This document shows positions 8,694 to 20,568 of a stretch of DNA of 64,000 nt, one piece after another; position 1 is the first letter of the stretch, and every line of letters begins with the position of its first letter. Both the position numbers and the translations under genes were made by a program. The stretch lies in NCBI GenBank assembly GCA_049322715.1, contig JBMOQP010000009.1, forward strand, positions 62,001 to 126,000, in the 5' to 3' direction. This DNA comes from Thiofaba sp049322715. GTDB lineage: Bacteria; Pseudomonadota; Gammaproteobacteria; Halothiobacillales; Halothiobacillaceae. The notes below the pieces were generated by a model. It had not been told where the DNA came from and did no database searches. It saw only the letters and a list, made by a program, of their open reading frames with translations.

Positions 8694-9014
8694 TTATACG
8701 GGTGGCTCGTCCCGGCCGCCCCGGCACTTGGGAGAAGCCTCGGTGACGCCGCCCCGCGCCGCCCATTCCTCGGGCGTGAGGGTGTGGAGCGTGATGGCAT
8801 GCACCGGGCCGGCCAGCTCCTCGGCCAGCGCCTTGTTGACCGCGCGGTGGCGGGCCACGAGCCCCTGGCCCTCGAAGGCGTGGCTGACGATGGTGATGTG
8901 GAAGTGGGAATCGGTCGCCTTCATCGCATGGCGGTGGCTCTCGTTGACGATGGCCAGGTGTTGCGGCAGGAAGGAGGCTTCCAGCTTGGCCTGGATAGTT
9001 TCTTGTATGCTCAT
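8694..9014 (-). CDS. bolA: BolA-family protein
   Basis: 106 residues. A single BolA domain with the core H-F-x-I-x-[IV]-V-S-x-x-F-E-G and the R-H-R-x-V-x-x-x-L block, ending HAITLHTLTPEEW. BolA proteins bind monothiol glutaredoxins and [2Fe-2S] clusters and act in iron-sulfur trafficking or regulation. The 15-residue C-terminal tail beyond the domain is unconserved. The gene is divergent from the thioredoxin-like gene at 9047. A second, shorter BolA protein is encoded at 52081-52314. Confidence 0.9.
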   Translation of the reverse strand: MSIQETIQAKLEASFLPQHLAIVNESHRHAMKATDSHFHITIVSHAFEGQGLVARHRAVNKALAEELAGPVHAITLHTLTPEEWAARGGVTEASPKCRGGRDEPPV

Positions 9015-9046
9015 GGTTCCGATCGCTCAGGAGGCATGGGGGAAGG

Positions 9047-9430
9047 ATGGACAGCTCGTTCGGCTGGTTGCTGCTGCTGGTGCTCGTCGTTGCCATTCCG
9101 CTTGGCTGGCAGCTGCTGGAGATGCGCCGTGCGGCCCGGGCAAAGGGGCAGCCCGTACCGGAGCATGCGGAGGTTCCGCGCGAGGGGCTGGCCTTATTCT
9201 ATTTCCACAGCCCGTTGTGCGGGCCATGCCGTCGCATGACGCCGGAGATGCGCGCCTGGGCGGAGGAGGATGCACGGGTGCGGGTGATCGATATCGGCAT
9301 CAAGCCAGATCTCGCGCGCGCCTTCGGCGTGCGGGTGACGCCGGCCGTGGTGATCGTGCGCGATGGCCGCGTCGACGCCGTGCTGCTCGGTGCGCGCACG
9401 CGCGCCCGGCTGCAGCAGGCCTTCCGCTGA
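9047..9430 (+). CDS. Membrane-anchored thioredoxin-like protein
   Basis: 127 residues. One N-terminal transmembrane helix (about 6-24) is followed by a thioredoxin fold with the canonical active site CGPC (about 58-61) and the cis-Pro loop TPAVV. The domain most likely faces the periplasm, inferred from the short N-terminus. A GGAGG lies a few bases before the start. It probably serves in thiol-disulfide exchange; the substrate is unknown. Confidence 0.85.
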   Translation: MDSSFGWLLLLVLVVAIPLGWQLLEMRRAARAKGQPVPEHAEVPREGLALFYFHSPLCGPCRRMTPEMRAWAEEDARVRVIDIGIKPDLARAFGVRVTPAVVIVRDGRVDAVLLGARTRARLQQAFR

Positions 9431-9530
9431 CTGCGGCATGCATGAAAGCAACAGTCGGCCAGGAACTTCCCTGCCTCCTTGCCGCCTAATGTTTCGTGGA
9501 TTCCTTCTGTCCCTTTCGGAGTACGACAAG

Positions 9531-9932
9531 ATGAAAATGCTCTCCGCCATGATCCTGGGTGCCGGGATGCTGGTCGCCCTGCCCAGCCACGCCGACAGCG
9601 GCGAGCTCATGCTCGGCGCCGGCCTGGGTGGTGCGCTGGGCGCGGTGGTTGGCCAGCAGATCGGTGGCCATGACGGCGCCATCGTCGGGGGGGCACTTGG
9701 CGCCGCGACTGGCGCGGCCGTCGCCTATGACAGCCATGGGCGGCCGGTGCATTACGTGGAGCGCTACGAGCGCTATCCCGCCCCTTACTATGGCCGCGGG
9801 CCGGTGACCTATGTCTATGTGGATGATGACCGCGGCTACGGTCATCGCCACCGCCATCATGAGCGCCGCCATCATCACAGGCACCATCACCACGGCTACC
9901 GCGATTCCGGCACGGTGGTCATCGTGCGCTGA
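9531..9932 (+). CDS. Glycine-zipper protein with His-rich tail
   Basis: 133 residues. The start at 9531 (MKML) gives a clean signal peptide ending near PSHA-DSG. A glycine-zipper segment follows (GAGLGGALGAVVGQQIGG and onward), typical of small outer-membrane-associated proteins. A Tyr-rich linker leads to a C-terminal tail dominated by His and Arg (about residues 103-125), a likely metal- or polyanion-binding region. A paralogue with the same architecture is encoded at 12389-12694, on the other side of recQ-yaiI. Precise function unknown. Confidence 0.8.
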   Translation: MKMLSAMILGAGMLVALPSHADSGELMLGAGLGGALGAVVGQQIGGHDGAIVGGALGAATGAAVAYDSHGRPVHYVERYERYPAPYYGRGPVTYVYVDDDRGYGHRHRHHERRHHHRHHHHGYRDSGTVVIVR

Positions 9933-9986
9933 CGCCTAACAGGATGCTGAAACAAGTATTTCAGCAGACTGATAAGCGCCGCCGCT

Positions 9987-10013
9987 GAAGGGGCCGCTTG
10001 ATGCGGCCCTTTT

Positions 10014-10014
<1 letters not shown>
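9987..10014 (+). terminator. Intrinsic terminator
   Basis: GGGCCGC / GCGGCCC stem with a 5-nt loop followed by TTTTT on the plus strand. It ends the glycine-zipper gene and touches the recQ stop codon of the opposing gene. A second stem (GCTGAAA / TTTCAGC, about 9949-9965) inside a degenerate ACAGGATG-type repeat precedes it. Confidence 0.8.
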
Positions 10015-11815
<1,801 letters not shown>

Positions 11816-11819
<4 letters not shown>

Positions 11820-12268
11820 GGACGGGCGTGTTGCTGCAGGAATCGGTCGAGCTGGTTGGCGAAGGCCTGCCGGTCGGCCTGGCTGAGGGGGGCGTGGCCG
11901 CCGGTGTGTACGCCTGCGTCGCGCAGCTGCTCCATCATGTCGCGGACTCGCAGGCGTTCGCGGATGGTGGCGTGGACATAGCGCTCGCCGCGCGGGCTCA
12001 GGGCGTTGCCGCCCTTCTCCAGCACCTCCCAGGCCAGCGGGATGTCGCCGGTGATGACGAGGTCGCCCGCCTGCACCCGGCGCACGATCTCCGCGTCCGC
12101 CTCGTCGAACCCTCCGGGCACGACCAGGATGCGGACATGCGGGGAGCGCGGCACGTGCAGCGGTTGGTTGGCCACTAGAACCAGCGGCAGCTTCACCCGT
12201 TCGGCTGCGCGGTAGAGGATGTCCTTGATGGCGTTGGGACAGGCGTCGGCGTCGACCCAGATGTGCAT
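11816..12268 (-). CDS. yaiI: YaiI/YqxD family protein (UPF0178, DUF188)
   Basis: 150 residues, the family's usual size. It begins with the conserved MHIWVDADACP and contains VVPGGFDEAD, DLVITGDIPLA and a basic NALSPRGERY block, all family hallmarks. The fold resembles PIN/NYN-type nuclease domains, but the biochemical role is not established. It is the first gene of a two-gene unit with recQ (4-bp overlap). Confidence 0.92.
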
Positions 12269-12388
12269 GCGGTGACTCGGGGTGGTGAAAAAAACAACAG
12301 AGTCGCCCCGGAGGGAACGCCCGCTCCGCGCTCCGGTCTTATTGAATGGTAAATTAATAACGACTTCACCTTAGCAGAGATCACAGCC

Positions 12389-12694
12389 ATGAAAATCCTG
12401 ACCGTATCCGCGCTGGCCCTGGGCGTGGGCCTTTCTTCCGCCGTGCTGGCGGGCTCCGGCGAGACCATGCTGGGGGCGGGGGTGGGCGGCGCGCTCGGTG
12501 CCGTGGTCGGCGAGCAGGTCGGCGGCCAGACCGGGGCGATCGTCGGCGCCGGCGTGGGCGCGGCGGCGGGCGCGGCGCTGACCACGGACGGCAACGATGG
12601 CCGCAGGGTCGTGGTGCGCGAGCCGGCCTATTACGGCCCGCACGACAACGGCCTGCACTGCGGACATCACAAGCACAAGCACCATCACGACTGA
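12389..12694 (+). CDS. Small glycine-zipper protein with His-rich C-terminus
   Basis: 101 residues. Signal peptide ending near AVLA-GSG, then a glycine-zipper motif (GAGVGGALGAVVGEQVGG and onward) and a C-terminus rich in His and Lys (HCGHHKHKHHHD). It is a paralogue of the protein at 9531-9932: the mature proteins both start GSGE/DSGE and share ML-GAG-GGALGAVVG. Probably exported and outer-membrane associated. A terminator-like stem follows at 12720. Confidence 0.82.
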   Translation: MKILTVSALALGVGLSSAVLAGSGETMLGAGVGGALGAVVGEQVGGQTGAIVGAGVGAAAGAALTTDGNDGRRVVVREPAYYGPHDNGLHCGHHKHKHHHD

Positions 12695-12718
12695 TCCGTC
12701 GCGTCCTTGTGCAAGTTC

Positions 12719-12751
12719 AAGGGCCGCTCCCCGGAGCGGCCTTTTGCTTTT
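12719..12751 (+). terminator. Intrinsic terminator
   Basis: GGGCCGCTCC / GGAGCGGCC stem followed by TTTTGCTTTT. It lies about 25 bp after the stop of the glycine-zipper gene on the plus strand. Confidence 0.75.
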
Positions 12752-12763
12752 CCGGCAGGCGAT

Positions 12764-12940
12764 GAAAAAAGCAGGCCGCGCAAGGCGGCCTGTTCAGGAA
12801 ACGCTGAAAAATTCAGCGTTTCCTGTCCGGGGCATGGATGCCCCGGCGCAAGCAAGGGCGTAAGCCCATGATTCGCGGAGGCCACCGCGAATTCACTTCG
12901 TGGTGAGCCGAGCTGAAAAAATCCAGGGATGGATTTTTTC
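12764..12940. repeat. Cluster of palindromic modules, ending in the thiC terminator
   Basis: Successive hairpins: GGCCGC/GCGGCC-type, CAGGAAACGCTGAA / TTCAGCGTTTCCTG, CCGGGGCAT-GG-ATGCCCCGG, an imperfect TTCGCGG / CCGCGAA stem, and GAAAAAATCCA / TGGATTTTTTC. The last (12915-12940) ends in a T-run on the minus strand and can terminate thiC transcription. The ATGGATG/CATCCATG loop core is shared with repeat clusters throughout the window. No gene lies in this stretch. Confidence 0.75.
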
Positions 12941-12970
12941 ATTTCCCTCAGTGGCGTTGGAGCCGTACGC

Positions 12971-14932
<1,962 letters not shown>

Positions 14933-14989
14933 GCGCGTGTCCTCATTAAGAAATGGGGGCGCAGGGCAGCGGACGGGATGAGGCGTGCG

Positions 14990-15090
14990 CGGCTTCCCTA
15001 CGCCGGTGTGATCCGGATCAGGTTCGAAGGGTGTGTCTCAGCGCCGGCGGCTTGACCGTGGTCTCGATGGCCGTGGCGCACCCCTAGCCA
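14990..15090 (-). ncRNA. TPP riboswitch (THI element)
   Basis: On the minus strand the conserved pieces appear in order: GGGGTGC, CTGAGA, ACCCTTCGAACCTGATC, then GTAGGGAAGC. These match the thiamine pyrophosphate aptamer. It lies about 60 nt upstream of the thiC start codon and should repress thiC when TPP is abundant. A clear run-of-U attenuator is not evident between aptamer and start, so control of translation initiation is more likely. Confidence 0.95.
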
Positions 15091-15162
15091 ATAGCGCGCA
15101 CGTTAGCGGAGGGGGGGGCGGGATGCAAGCCGGAAATGTGCCAAGCCCTTGAATCCACAAGG

Positions 15163-15510
15163 TTGAACCCGGATTTTCCATTGGAACGCGGGAGTATGGC
15201 GAAGCCGAGGGCGAGCAGATTTGCGCACGGGCGACGAGGCCATAGCCCGGTCTATGGGCGAGGAGCATGGACGCATCCTGGCCTGACGCGTAGCTGGCGT
15301 AAGCCCGCACCCTTCCGGCATCCATGCCGGAAGCCCCCTTCGGGGTTGGTCCCTCCTCTCGGTCCCTTCCGACATCCATGTCGGAAGCCCCTGCGGGGTA
15401 CGGCCCTCGAGATCGGCCGTCGGGAGCCCGACAAATCGGTTAGGCCAAGCGCCAGACTTTCCTCTGGCACAGAGAGTGGCAGGACGGTCCAATGGCAAAT
15501 CCGGGGTGAA
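15163..15510 (+). mobile_element. MITE-like element, copy 1
   Basis: 348 bp bounded by inverted ends TTGAACCCGGATTTTCCATT and its near complement at 15488-15510. The interior shares with the copy at 36116-36396, in opposite orientation, the blocks GCGGGAGTATGG, GCAGATTTGCGCAC, CATAGCC, the TAGCTGGCG block and CGACAAATCGG. It also holds three palindromic modules (CTTCCGGCAT-CC-ATGCCGGAAG at about 15311, another at about 15366, and a CCCCTTCGGGG-type stem). No transposase ORF is seen. It is immediately downstream of the PPK2 gene. Confidence 0.7.
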
Positions 15511-15518
15511 GGACGGGC

Positions 15519-17027
15519 TCAGTCGCGTTCGTCGCCCTGGGCAAGGCGTGCCTCGAGCGCGGCGCAGATGATCTCGAGGATGCGGATGCGACCATGCCGC
15601 TTGTCCTCCGCGGGGATCAGGTGCCATGGGGCCTCCGGGCTGTCGGTGCGTAGCACCATCTCGTTGACCGCCTGCTCGTAGAGTTCGCGCTTCTCGCGGT
15701 TGCGCCAGTCGTCCGGGGTGATCTTGTACTGCTTCCACGGGGTGTTCCGCCTCTCCTCGAAGCGGCGCAGCTGCTCCTCGGGCGAGATGTGGAGCCAGAA
15801 CTTCAGCACCAGGCCGTTCCGCTCGGCGAGCTGGGTCTCGAACTGGTTGATCTCGTGATAGGCACGCTGCCATTCCGCCGGGCTGCACAGCCCCTCGACC
15901 CGCTCGACCAGCACGCGTCCGTACCAGGAGCGGTCGAACACGGCGACACGGCCGGCGCGGGGGACCTGGCGCCAGAAGCGCCACAGGTAGTGGTGTTCGA
16001 GTTCGTGCGAGCTGGGTGCGCCGTAGGGGATGACCCGGTACAGGCGGGCATCCATGCCGCCGGCCAGGCGACGGATGGTGCTGCCCTTGCCGGCGGCGTC
16101 CCAACCCTCGAACACGATATAGGTGCTCAGGCCCCGTACATGGGCCTGCCACAGGTGTTCGCGCAGGCGCTCCTGCAGCTTGGCGAGGCGCTTTTCGTAG
16201 CGCGCATCGCTGAGCCTGGCGCTAAGGTCGACCCGGTCGAGCACGGTCACGCGGGCGCTCTGGGCCTTCGGCAGGGCGGGTTCGGGCGGCGGCAGGGGAC
16301 GGCCGCGGCGCTCCTTGTGCGTCCGGTGCTCCTTCAGTCGGTTTTCCATCGCCTCCAGTAGTGTGTAGCCGGTGGCGAGGTCACGGTAGCGGGTGTCCGC
16401 CGCCTCGATGACGAACCAGGGGGCGTCGGCGGTGTCGGTGCGGCGCAGGATGCGCTCGGCCCAGGTCCGGAGCTGCTTGCGCCCCCTGAGCGCGGCGGCG
16501 GCCGATGGCCAGCGGTCGTCCGGGGTGCGGTGCTCGCGGCGCAGGCGTGCCTCCTGCTCATGGCGCGGCAGGTGATACCAGAATTTGAGGATGAGGGTGC
16601 GATCCGCCGCGAGCAGGTTTTCGGTGTGCAGCACGGGCGCGAGGCGCGTCTCGAGCTCCGGGGGCTTGAGACGCTTGTGCACGCCGTCGCTCAGGATGTC
16701 GCGGTACCAGCCGCCGAGGAACAGGGCGATCTCACCGGCGCCGGGCAGGGCGCGCCAGAAGCGCCAGAAATAGGGGCGTTCGCGTTCCTCGTCGGAGGGA
16801 TCCCAGAAGGTATGGGTCTGGATGCCGCGCGGGTCGAGCCATTCGTGCAGGCGGTTGGCGATCTCCGCCCGTCCGGAACCGTCCATGCCCTCGATCACCA
16901 CGAGCGTGCTCAGGCCGGCGGCCCGCAAGTCGCGCTGGGCCTTCAGCAGGCGTGTGCGCAGCTCGGGTAGCTCGCGCTTGTAGTCGGCCTTGCTGACCTC
17001 GCGCCCGATCTCCGCCGTGTTGAGCAT
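15519..17027 (-). CDS. pap: Polyphosphate:AMP phosphotransferase (two-domain PPK2 family)
   Basis: 502 residues, two fused PPK2 domains as in class II enzymes that phosphorylate AMP with polyphosphate. The N-terminal domain (to about 240) has a degenerate P-loop (EGMDGSGRAE). The C-terminal domain (about 265-495) has an intact Walker A (GWDAAGKGS), the lid region and Walker B (FDRSWYGRVLVERVEG). This asymmetry is normal for Pap. It would link polyphosphate stores to ADP/ATP supply. Divergent from pcm across 86 bp. The symbol is inferred from architecture. Confidence 0.9.
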   Translation of the reverse strand: MLNTAEIGREVSKADYKRELPELRTRLLKAQRDLRAAGLSTLVVIEGMDGSGRAEIANRLHEWLDPRGIQTHTFWDPSDEERERPYFWRFWRALPGAGEIALFLGGWYRDILSDGVHKRLKPPELETRLAPVLHTENLLAADRTLILKFWYHLPRHEQEARLRREHRTPDDRWPSAAAALRGRKQLRTWAERILRRTDTADAPWFVIEAADTRYRDLATGYTLLEAMENRLKEHRTHKERRGRPLPPPEPALPKAQSARVTVLDRVDLSARLSDARYEKRLAKLQERLREHLWQAHVRGLSTYIVFEGWDAAGKGSTIRRLAGGMDARLYRVIPYGAPSSHELEHHYLWRFWRQVPRAGRVAVFDRSWYGRVLVERVEGLCSPAEWQRAYHEINQFETQLAERNGLVLKFWLHISPEEQLRRFEERRNTPWKQYKITPDDWRNREKRELYEQAVNEMVLRTDSPEAPWHLIPAEDKRHGRIRILEIICAALEARLAQGDERD

Positions 17028-17113
17028 CCTCAGGTCTCCTCTCTCTTGCCGGGGCAGGGTAAACCCCTTAACCTTCGCCGGATAGTCCTTCCTCTTCCGG
17101 AATAGAGCGTCCC

Positions 17114-17761
17114 ATGTCAGCGCTGAACGTCGAACAGGCCCGTTTCAACATGATCGAGCAGCAGGTCCGCCCGTGGGACGTGCTCGACTTCCGCGTCCTT
17201 GATACCCTGCGCGCCGTGCGCCGCGAGGACTTCGTTCCGCAGCGGCTGCGCGAGCAGGCCTTCTCCGACATGATGCTGCCGATCGGCCATGGCCAGGTGA
17301 TGATGCCGCCGGTGGTCGAAGGGCGCATGCTGCAGGCCCTGGCCGTGCAGCCGGGCGAGCAGGTGCTGGAGATCGGCACCGGTACCGGCTTCACCGCGGC
17401 CTGCCTTGCCCACATGGGCGGGCAGGTCACCAGTGTCGACATCTTCGCCGACTTCACCGAGGCCGCACGCGCCCGCCTTCCCGGCGTCACCCTTGCGACC
17501 GGCGATGCCAGCGCCGGTTGGGATGACGGCAGGCGTTACGATGTGATCGCCATCACCGGCGCCATGGCGGATGTGCCCGAAAGCTACCGGCTCAAGCTCA
17601 ACGAGGGCGGCCGCCTGTTCGTCATCGTGGGGGATGCGCCGGTCATGCAGGCCCTGCTGATCACCCGCGAGGGCGAGGATCGATGGACCTGCGAGAGCCT
17701 GTTCGAAACCTGCCTGCCGCATCTCGTCCACGCCGAGCCGAGACCCGCCTTCACGTTCTGA
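17114..17761 (+). CDS. pcm: Protein-L-isoaspartate O-methyltransferase
   Basis: 215 residues. It uses SAM to methylate isoaspartyl residues in damaged proteins. Visible features are the N-terminal MIEQQVRPWDV, the substrate-loop block PIGHGQVMMPPVVEG and SAM motif I (VLEIGTGTGFTAA). The gene precedes tolC by 36 bp in the same direction, the common pcm-tolC order of gammaproteobacteria. The length is typical. Confidence 0.95.
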   Translation: MSALNVEQARFNMIEQQVRPWDVLDFRVLDTLRAVRREDFVPQRLREQAFSDMMLPIGHGQVMMPPVVEGRMLQALAVQPGEQVLEIGTGTGFTAACLAHMGGQVTSVDIFADFTEAARARLPGVTLATGDASAGWDDGRRYDVIAITGAMADVPESYRLKLNEGGRLFVIVGDAPVMQALLITREGEDRWTCESLFETCLPHLVHAEPRPAFTF

Positions 17762-17797
17762 TCGCAGGCTGAGGGGGCGGCCAGAGGAGGCCCGATC

Positions 17798-19108
17798 ATG
17801 CAAAGACATCTGCCCCTGTCGGGAGTGCTTTTCTTGGGCTGGGCGATAGCCGCCCACGCCGAGGGACTGGTCGACGTGTACCGCCTCGCCGAGCAGAACG
17901 ATGCCAGCCTGCGCGCCGCCGCCCAGGCGCGCCTCGCCACCCGCGAGGCCTACCCGCAGGCGCGGGCCCAACTGTTGCCGAATGTCGGCCTGAGCGCGGG
18001 CATCAACCGTGACTGGCTGGACTACCCGGATGGCGCTCTCCGGGACGACTTCAACTACACCAGCAAGAACTACACGCTGAATCTCAGCCAGCCGCTGTTC
18101 GACCGCGCCCGCCTTGTCGCGCGCGACCAAGCCGAATTGGTGGCCCGCCAGGCCGACGTGGACTACGCGAACAACCAGCAGGAACTGCTGCTGCGGGCTT
18201 CGGAGGGTTATTTCGCCGTCCTGCGCGCCCAGGCCGAACTGAGCCTCGCCGAGGCGGACCTGGCCGCTAACACCAGCCGGCTGGAGCAGACGGAGAAGCG
18301 CTTTGAGGTCGGCCTGATCGCCATCACCGATCTCGCCGATGCCCGAGCCGCGCGTGACCAGGCCCTCGCGCGCCGGATCGGCGCCGAGGCCGGCCTGGCC
18401 GACGCGCACGAGGCCCTGCGGGTGCTGACCGCGCAGGAGCTGGCACGCCTGGATGATGTGCGTGGCGACCTCGGTCCGGTCCGTCCGGAGCCGGCCGACC
18501 CGCAGGCCTGGGTGGCGTTTGCCGAGCAGCAGAACCTCGCCCTGCAGAGCTCGCGCATGGGGCTCGACATCGCCCGCCAGGAGATCGAGAAGCAGCGTTC
18601 CGGCCACTATCCCACGGTCAGCCTGAATGCCTCCTATGGCTACCAGGACACTCAGCTGGCCGGAACCCCACTGGAGAACTACGACACCCGCGTGGGCGTG
18701 CAGCTGAACGTGCCGATGTACGCCGGCGGCGGGATCGAGTCGCGCTCGCGCGAGGCGACCTACCGTTTCCAGCAGGCGCAGGATGGCTACGAGGCCACCC
18801 GTCGCGACACCGTGCGCGCCACCCGCGATGCCTTCCGGGCCGTGACCTCCAAGATAGGCGAGATCGCGGCCTTCGAGCAGGGCGTGAAGTCCGCCGAGAC
18901 CCAGCTCGCCGCCAACGAGGCTGGTTACGAGGTCGGCACCCGCACCATCGTCGACGTCATCACCGCCCAGAGCCAGCTGGTCCAGGCGCGCCGCAACCTG
19001 TTCAACGCCCGCTACGACTACCTGCTCGCCACCCTCCGCCTCAAGCGCGCTGCGGGCACGCTCCAGCTGGCCGATCTCGAGGCCCTGCAGCAGCAGGCGC
19101 TGCGCTGA
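17798..19108 (+). CDS. tolC: TolC-family outer-membrane channel protein
   Basis: 436 residues. Signal peptide ending HA-EGL, then the TolC pattern of two internally repeated halves: L-x(2)-A-x-x-N-D-A-S-L-R-A near the N-terminus, NYTLNLSQPLFD, and in the second half VSLNASYGYQ and RVGVQLNVPMYAGGG. The C-terminus carries GTRTIVDVITAQSQL and the N-A-R-Y-D-Y-L block. It forms the outer-membrane exit duct for type I secretion and RND efflux. A GGAGG lies upstream of the start. Lies between pcm and the lipid A acyltransferase. Confidence 0.96.
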   Translation: MQRHLPLSGVLFLGWAIAAHAEGLVDVYRLAEQNDASLRAAAQARLATREAYPQARAQLLPNVGLSAGINRDWLDYPDGALRDDFNYTSKNYTLNLSQPLFDRARLVARDQAELVARQADVDYANNQQELLLRASEGYFAVLRAQAELSLAEADLAANTSRLEQTEKRFEVGLIAITDLADARAARDQALARRIGAEAGLADAHEALRVLTAQELARLDDVRGDLGPVRPEPADPQAWVAFAEQQNLALQSSRMGLDIARQEIEKQRSGHYPTVSLNASYGYQDTQLAGTPLENYDTRVGVQLNVPMYAGGGIESRSREATYRFQQAQDGYEATRRDTVRATRDAFRAVTSKIGEIAAFEQGVKSAETQLAANEAGYEVGTRTIVDVITAQSQLVQARRNLFNARYDYLLATLRLKRAAGTLQLADLEALQQQALR

Positions 19109-19144
19109 GCCGTCCCGGAGGCCAGGCCGCCGGGCCTGGCGTTA

Positions 19145-19219
19145 GCAACGACGCAGGGAGCGTCGTTGTGTCGCCGCCAGGCGACACCCGAAGGGTGGAA
19201 TCCATGGATGGATTCCACC
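19145..19219 (-). repeat. Palindromic module A between tolC and the acyltransferase
   Basis: Minus-strand reading: GTGGAATCCA/TGGATTCCAC, CCC-TTC-GGG, GTCGCC/GGCGAC, AACGACGC/GCGTCGTT. It is intergenic, about 40 bp after the tolC stop, and could act as a 3' stem or a weak terminator. Confidence 0.85.
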
Positions 19220-19262
19220 GTGTCCCGCATGATTCCCCCGCATCTTCCATACTGACCGCCTC

Positions 19263-20168
19263 ATGTCTTCCCTGACCGCCTGGCTCGATCCGCGCCAGTG
19301 GCCGCTCGCCCTCGGCCTGGGCCTGCTTTGGCTGGCCGCGCGCCTGCCGCTCCCCGTCGCCCAGGCCTTCGGCCGAGGGCTGGGCCTGCTCGCCTGGACC
19401 ATCCTCCCCCGCCGACGGCGGGTCGTCCGCCGGAACCTCGAGTTGTGTTTCCCCGGCATGAGCGAGGCGGAGCGGTGCCGGCTCGAGCGGGCGAGCTTCG
19501 CCTCTGCGGGCATGGGGCTGATCGAGGGCGGCATCGCCTGGTGGGGCGACCCGGAGCGACTGGCGGGCTGGGTGCGCTTTGAAGGACTGGAGCATCTCGA
19601 AGCCGCGCGGTCCGAGGGGCAGGGCGTGCTGCTGCTCGGCGCGCACTTCACCGCGCTCGAGATGGGGGGGCGGCTGATGGCCCTCAAGGTGCCGATGAAC
19701 ACCGTCTACAAGGCGGCGCGCAACGAGCGCTTCGATGCCGTGATGCGCGCGCGGCGCTCGCGCTACTTCGGCGAACTGGTCGCCAATGACAACCTGCGCG
19801 GCATGCTCAGGGTACTCAAGGACGGCGGGATCTGCTGGTACGGCGCGGACCAGGACTTCGGCCGCGAGGGGAGCGTGTTCGCCCCCTTCTTCGGCGTGCC
19901 GACCGCGACCCTGGCCCTGACCTCGAAGATCGCGGAGCGCGCAGGCTGTCGGGTTGTCTTCATCTATCCGGAGAGGATGCCGCAAGCCCGGGGCTACGTC
20001 ATGCACCTCGTGCCGGTGCCTGAGATCCCGAGCGGCGACCCGGTGCGGGACGCCACGGTCTACAACGCCCTGATCGAGCGTTTCGCGTGCCAGCGTCCGG
20101 CGGACTACTTCTGGCTGCACCGTCGGTTCAAGACGCGCCCGGCTGGCGAGCGGTCCCCCTACGTGTAG
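19263..20168 (+). CDS. lpxL: Lipid A biosynthesis lauroyl-type acyltransferase (LpxL/HtrB family)
   Basis: 301 residues. It transfers a secondary acyl chain from acyl-ACP to Kdo2-lipid IVA at the inner membrane. An N-terminal hydrophobic segment (about 13-45) serves as anchor. The catalytic H-x4-E motif is visible as GAHFTALE (about residue 128). RYFGE, WYGADQDFG and FFGVPTATL are further family blocks. It is in a natural context with tolC, waaA and hldE. LpxL versus LpxP/M specificity cannot be decided from sequence by eye. Confidence 0.92.
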   Translation: MSSLTAWLDPRQWPLALGLGLLWLAARLPLPVAQAFGRGLGLLAWTILPRRRRVVRRNLELCFPGMSEAERCRLERASFASAGMGLIEGGIAWWGDPERLAGWVRFEGLEHLEAARSEGQGVLLLGAHFTALEMGGRLMALKVPMNTVYKAARNERFDAVMRARRSRYFGELVANDNLRGMLRVLKDGGICWYGADQDFGREGSVFAPFFGVPTATLALTSKIAERAGCRVVFIYPERMPQARGYVMHLVPVPEIPSGDPVRDATVYNALIERFACQRPADYFWLHRRFKTRPAGERSPYV

Positions 20169-20240
20169 CAGGCTCCTGGCCCGATCGACACGGCGGATTC
20201 CATCCCTGGAATCACCGATCCGCCGGGCTCTCGAGGGCCG

Positions 20241-20315
20241 CTCTCGACGGCCGCACCCCGAAGGGGCTTCCGGCATGGATGCCGGAAGGGGCTGAGAGGA
20301 GGGACCAGCGGATCG
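20241..20315 (+). repeat. Palindromic module B
   Basis: CCCCGAAGGGG followed by CTTCCGGCAT-GG-ATGCCGGAAG and the conserved tail GAGAGGAGGGACC. Same module as in clusters at 15.3, 36.2, 39.4, 42.0, 44.8, 46.7, 49.7 and 60.3 kb. No gene lies between 20169 and 20568. Confidence 0.8.
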
Positions 20316-20384
20316 GGAGTCGCCGACAGGCGGCCCCGAAGGGCATCGGCCACGGAAGGTCGATGTCCGCCCTTCGGGTGACGC

Positions 20385-20545
20385 TTAACAGGATGTTGAA
20401 AAAGGGCTTTCCTGCCCTTTTTCAACTCGGCACGTCGCGAAGTGAATTCGCGACGGCCTCCGAACATCAATCACTTGGCGCGATTGATGTTCGTGCAAGC
20501 CATCCATGGCTTGCCTTATCAGGGTGTTTTTCAACACCCTGTTAA
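20385..20545. mobile_element. MITE-like element with TTAACAGG ends
   Basis: 161 bp with inverted ends TTAACAGGATGTTGAAAAA and TTTTTCAACACCCTGTTAA (one mismatch). The left end contains a GTTGAAAAAGGGC / GCCCTTTTTCAAC hairpin. The interior has a GAACATCAATC / GATTGATGTTC stem and GCCATCCATGGC. Partial copies sit at 46681 and 49676. No ORF. Its hairpins could also terminate the converging acyltransferase and waaA transcripts. Confidence 0.7.
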
Positions 20546-20568
20546 CGCGGGCTATCGCCAGCTTCGCG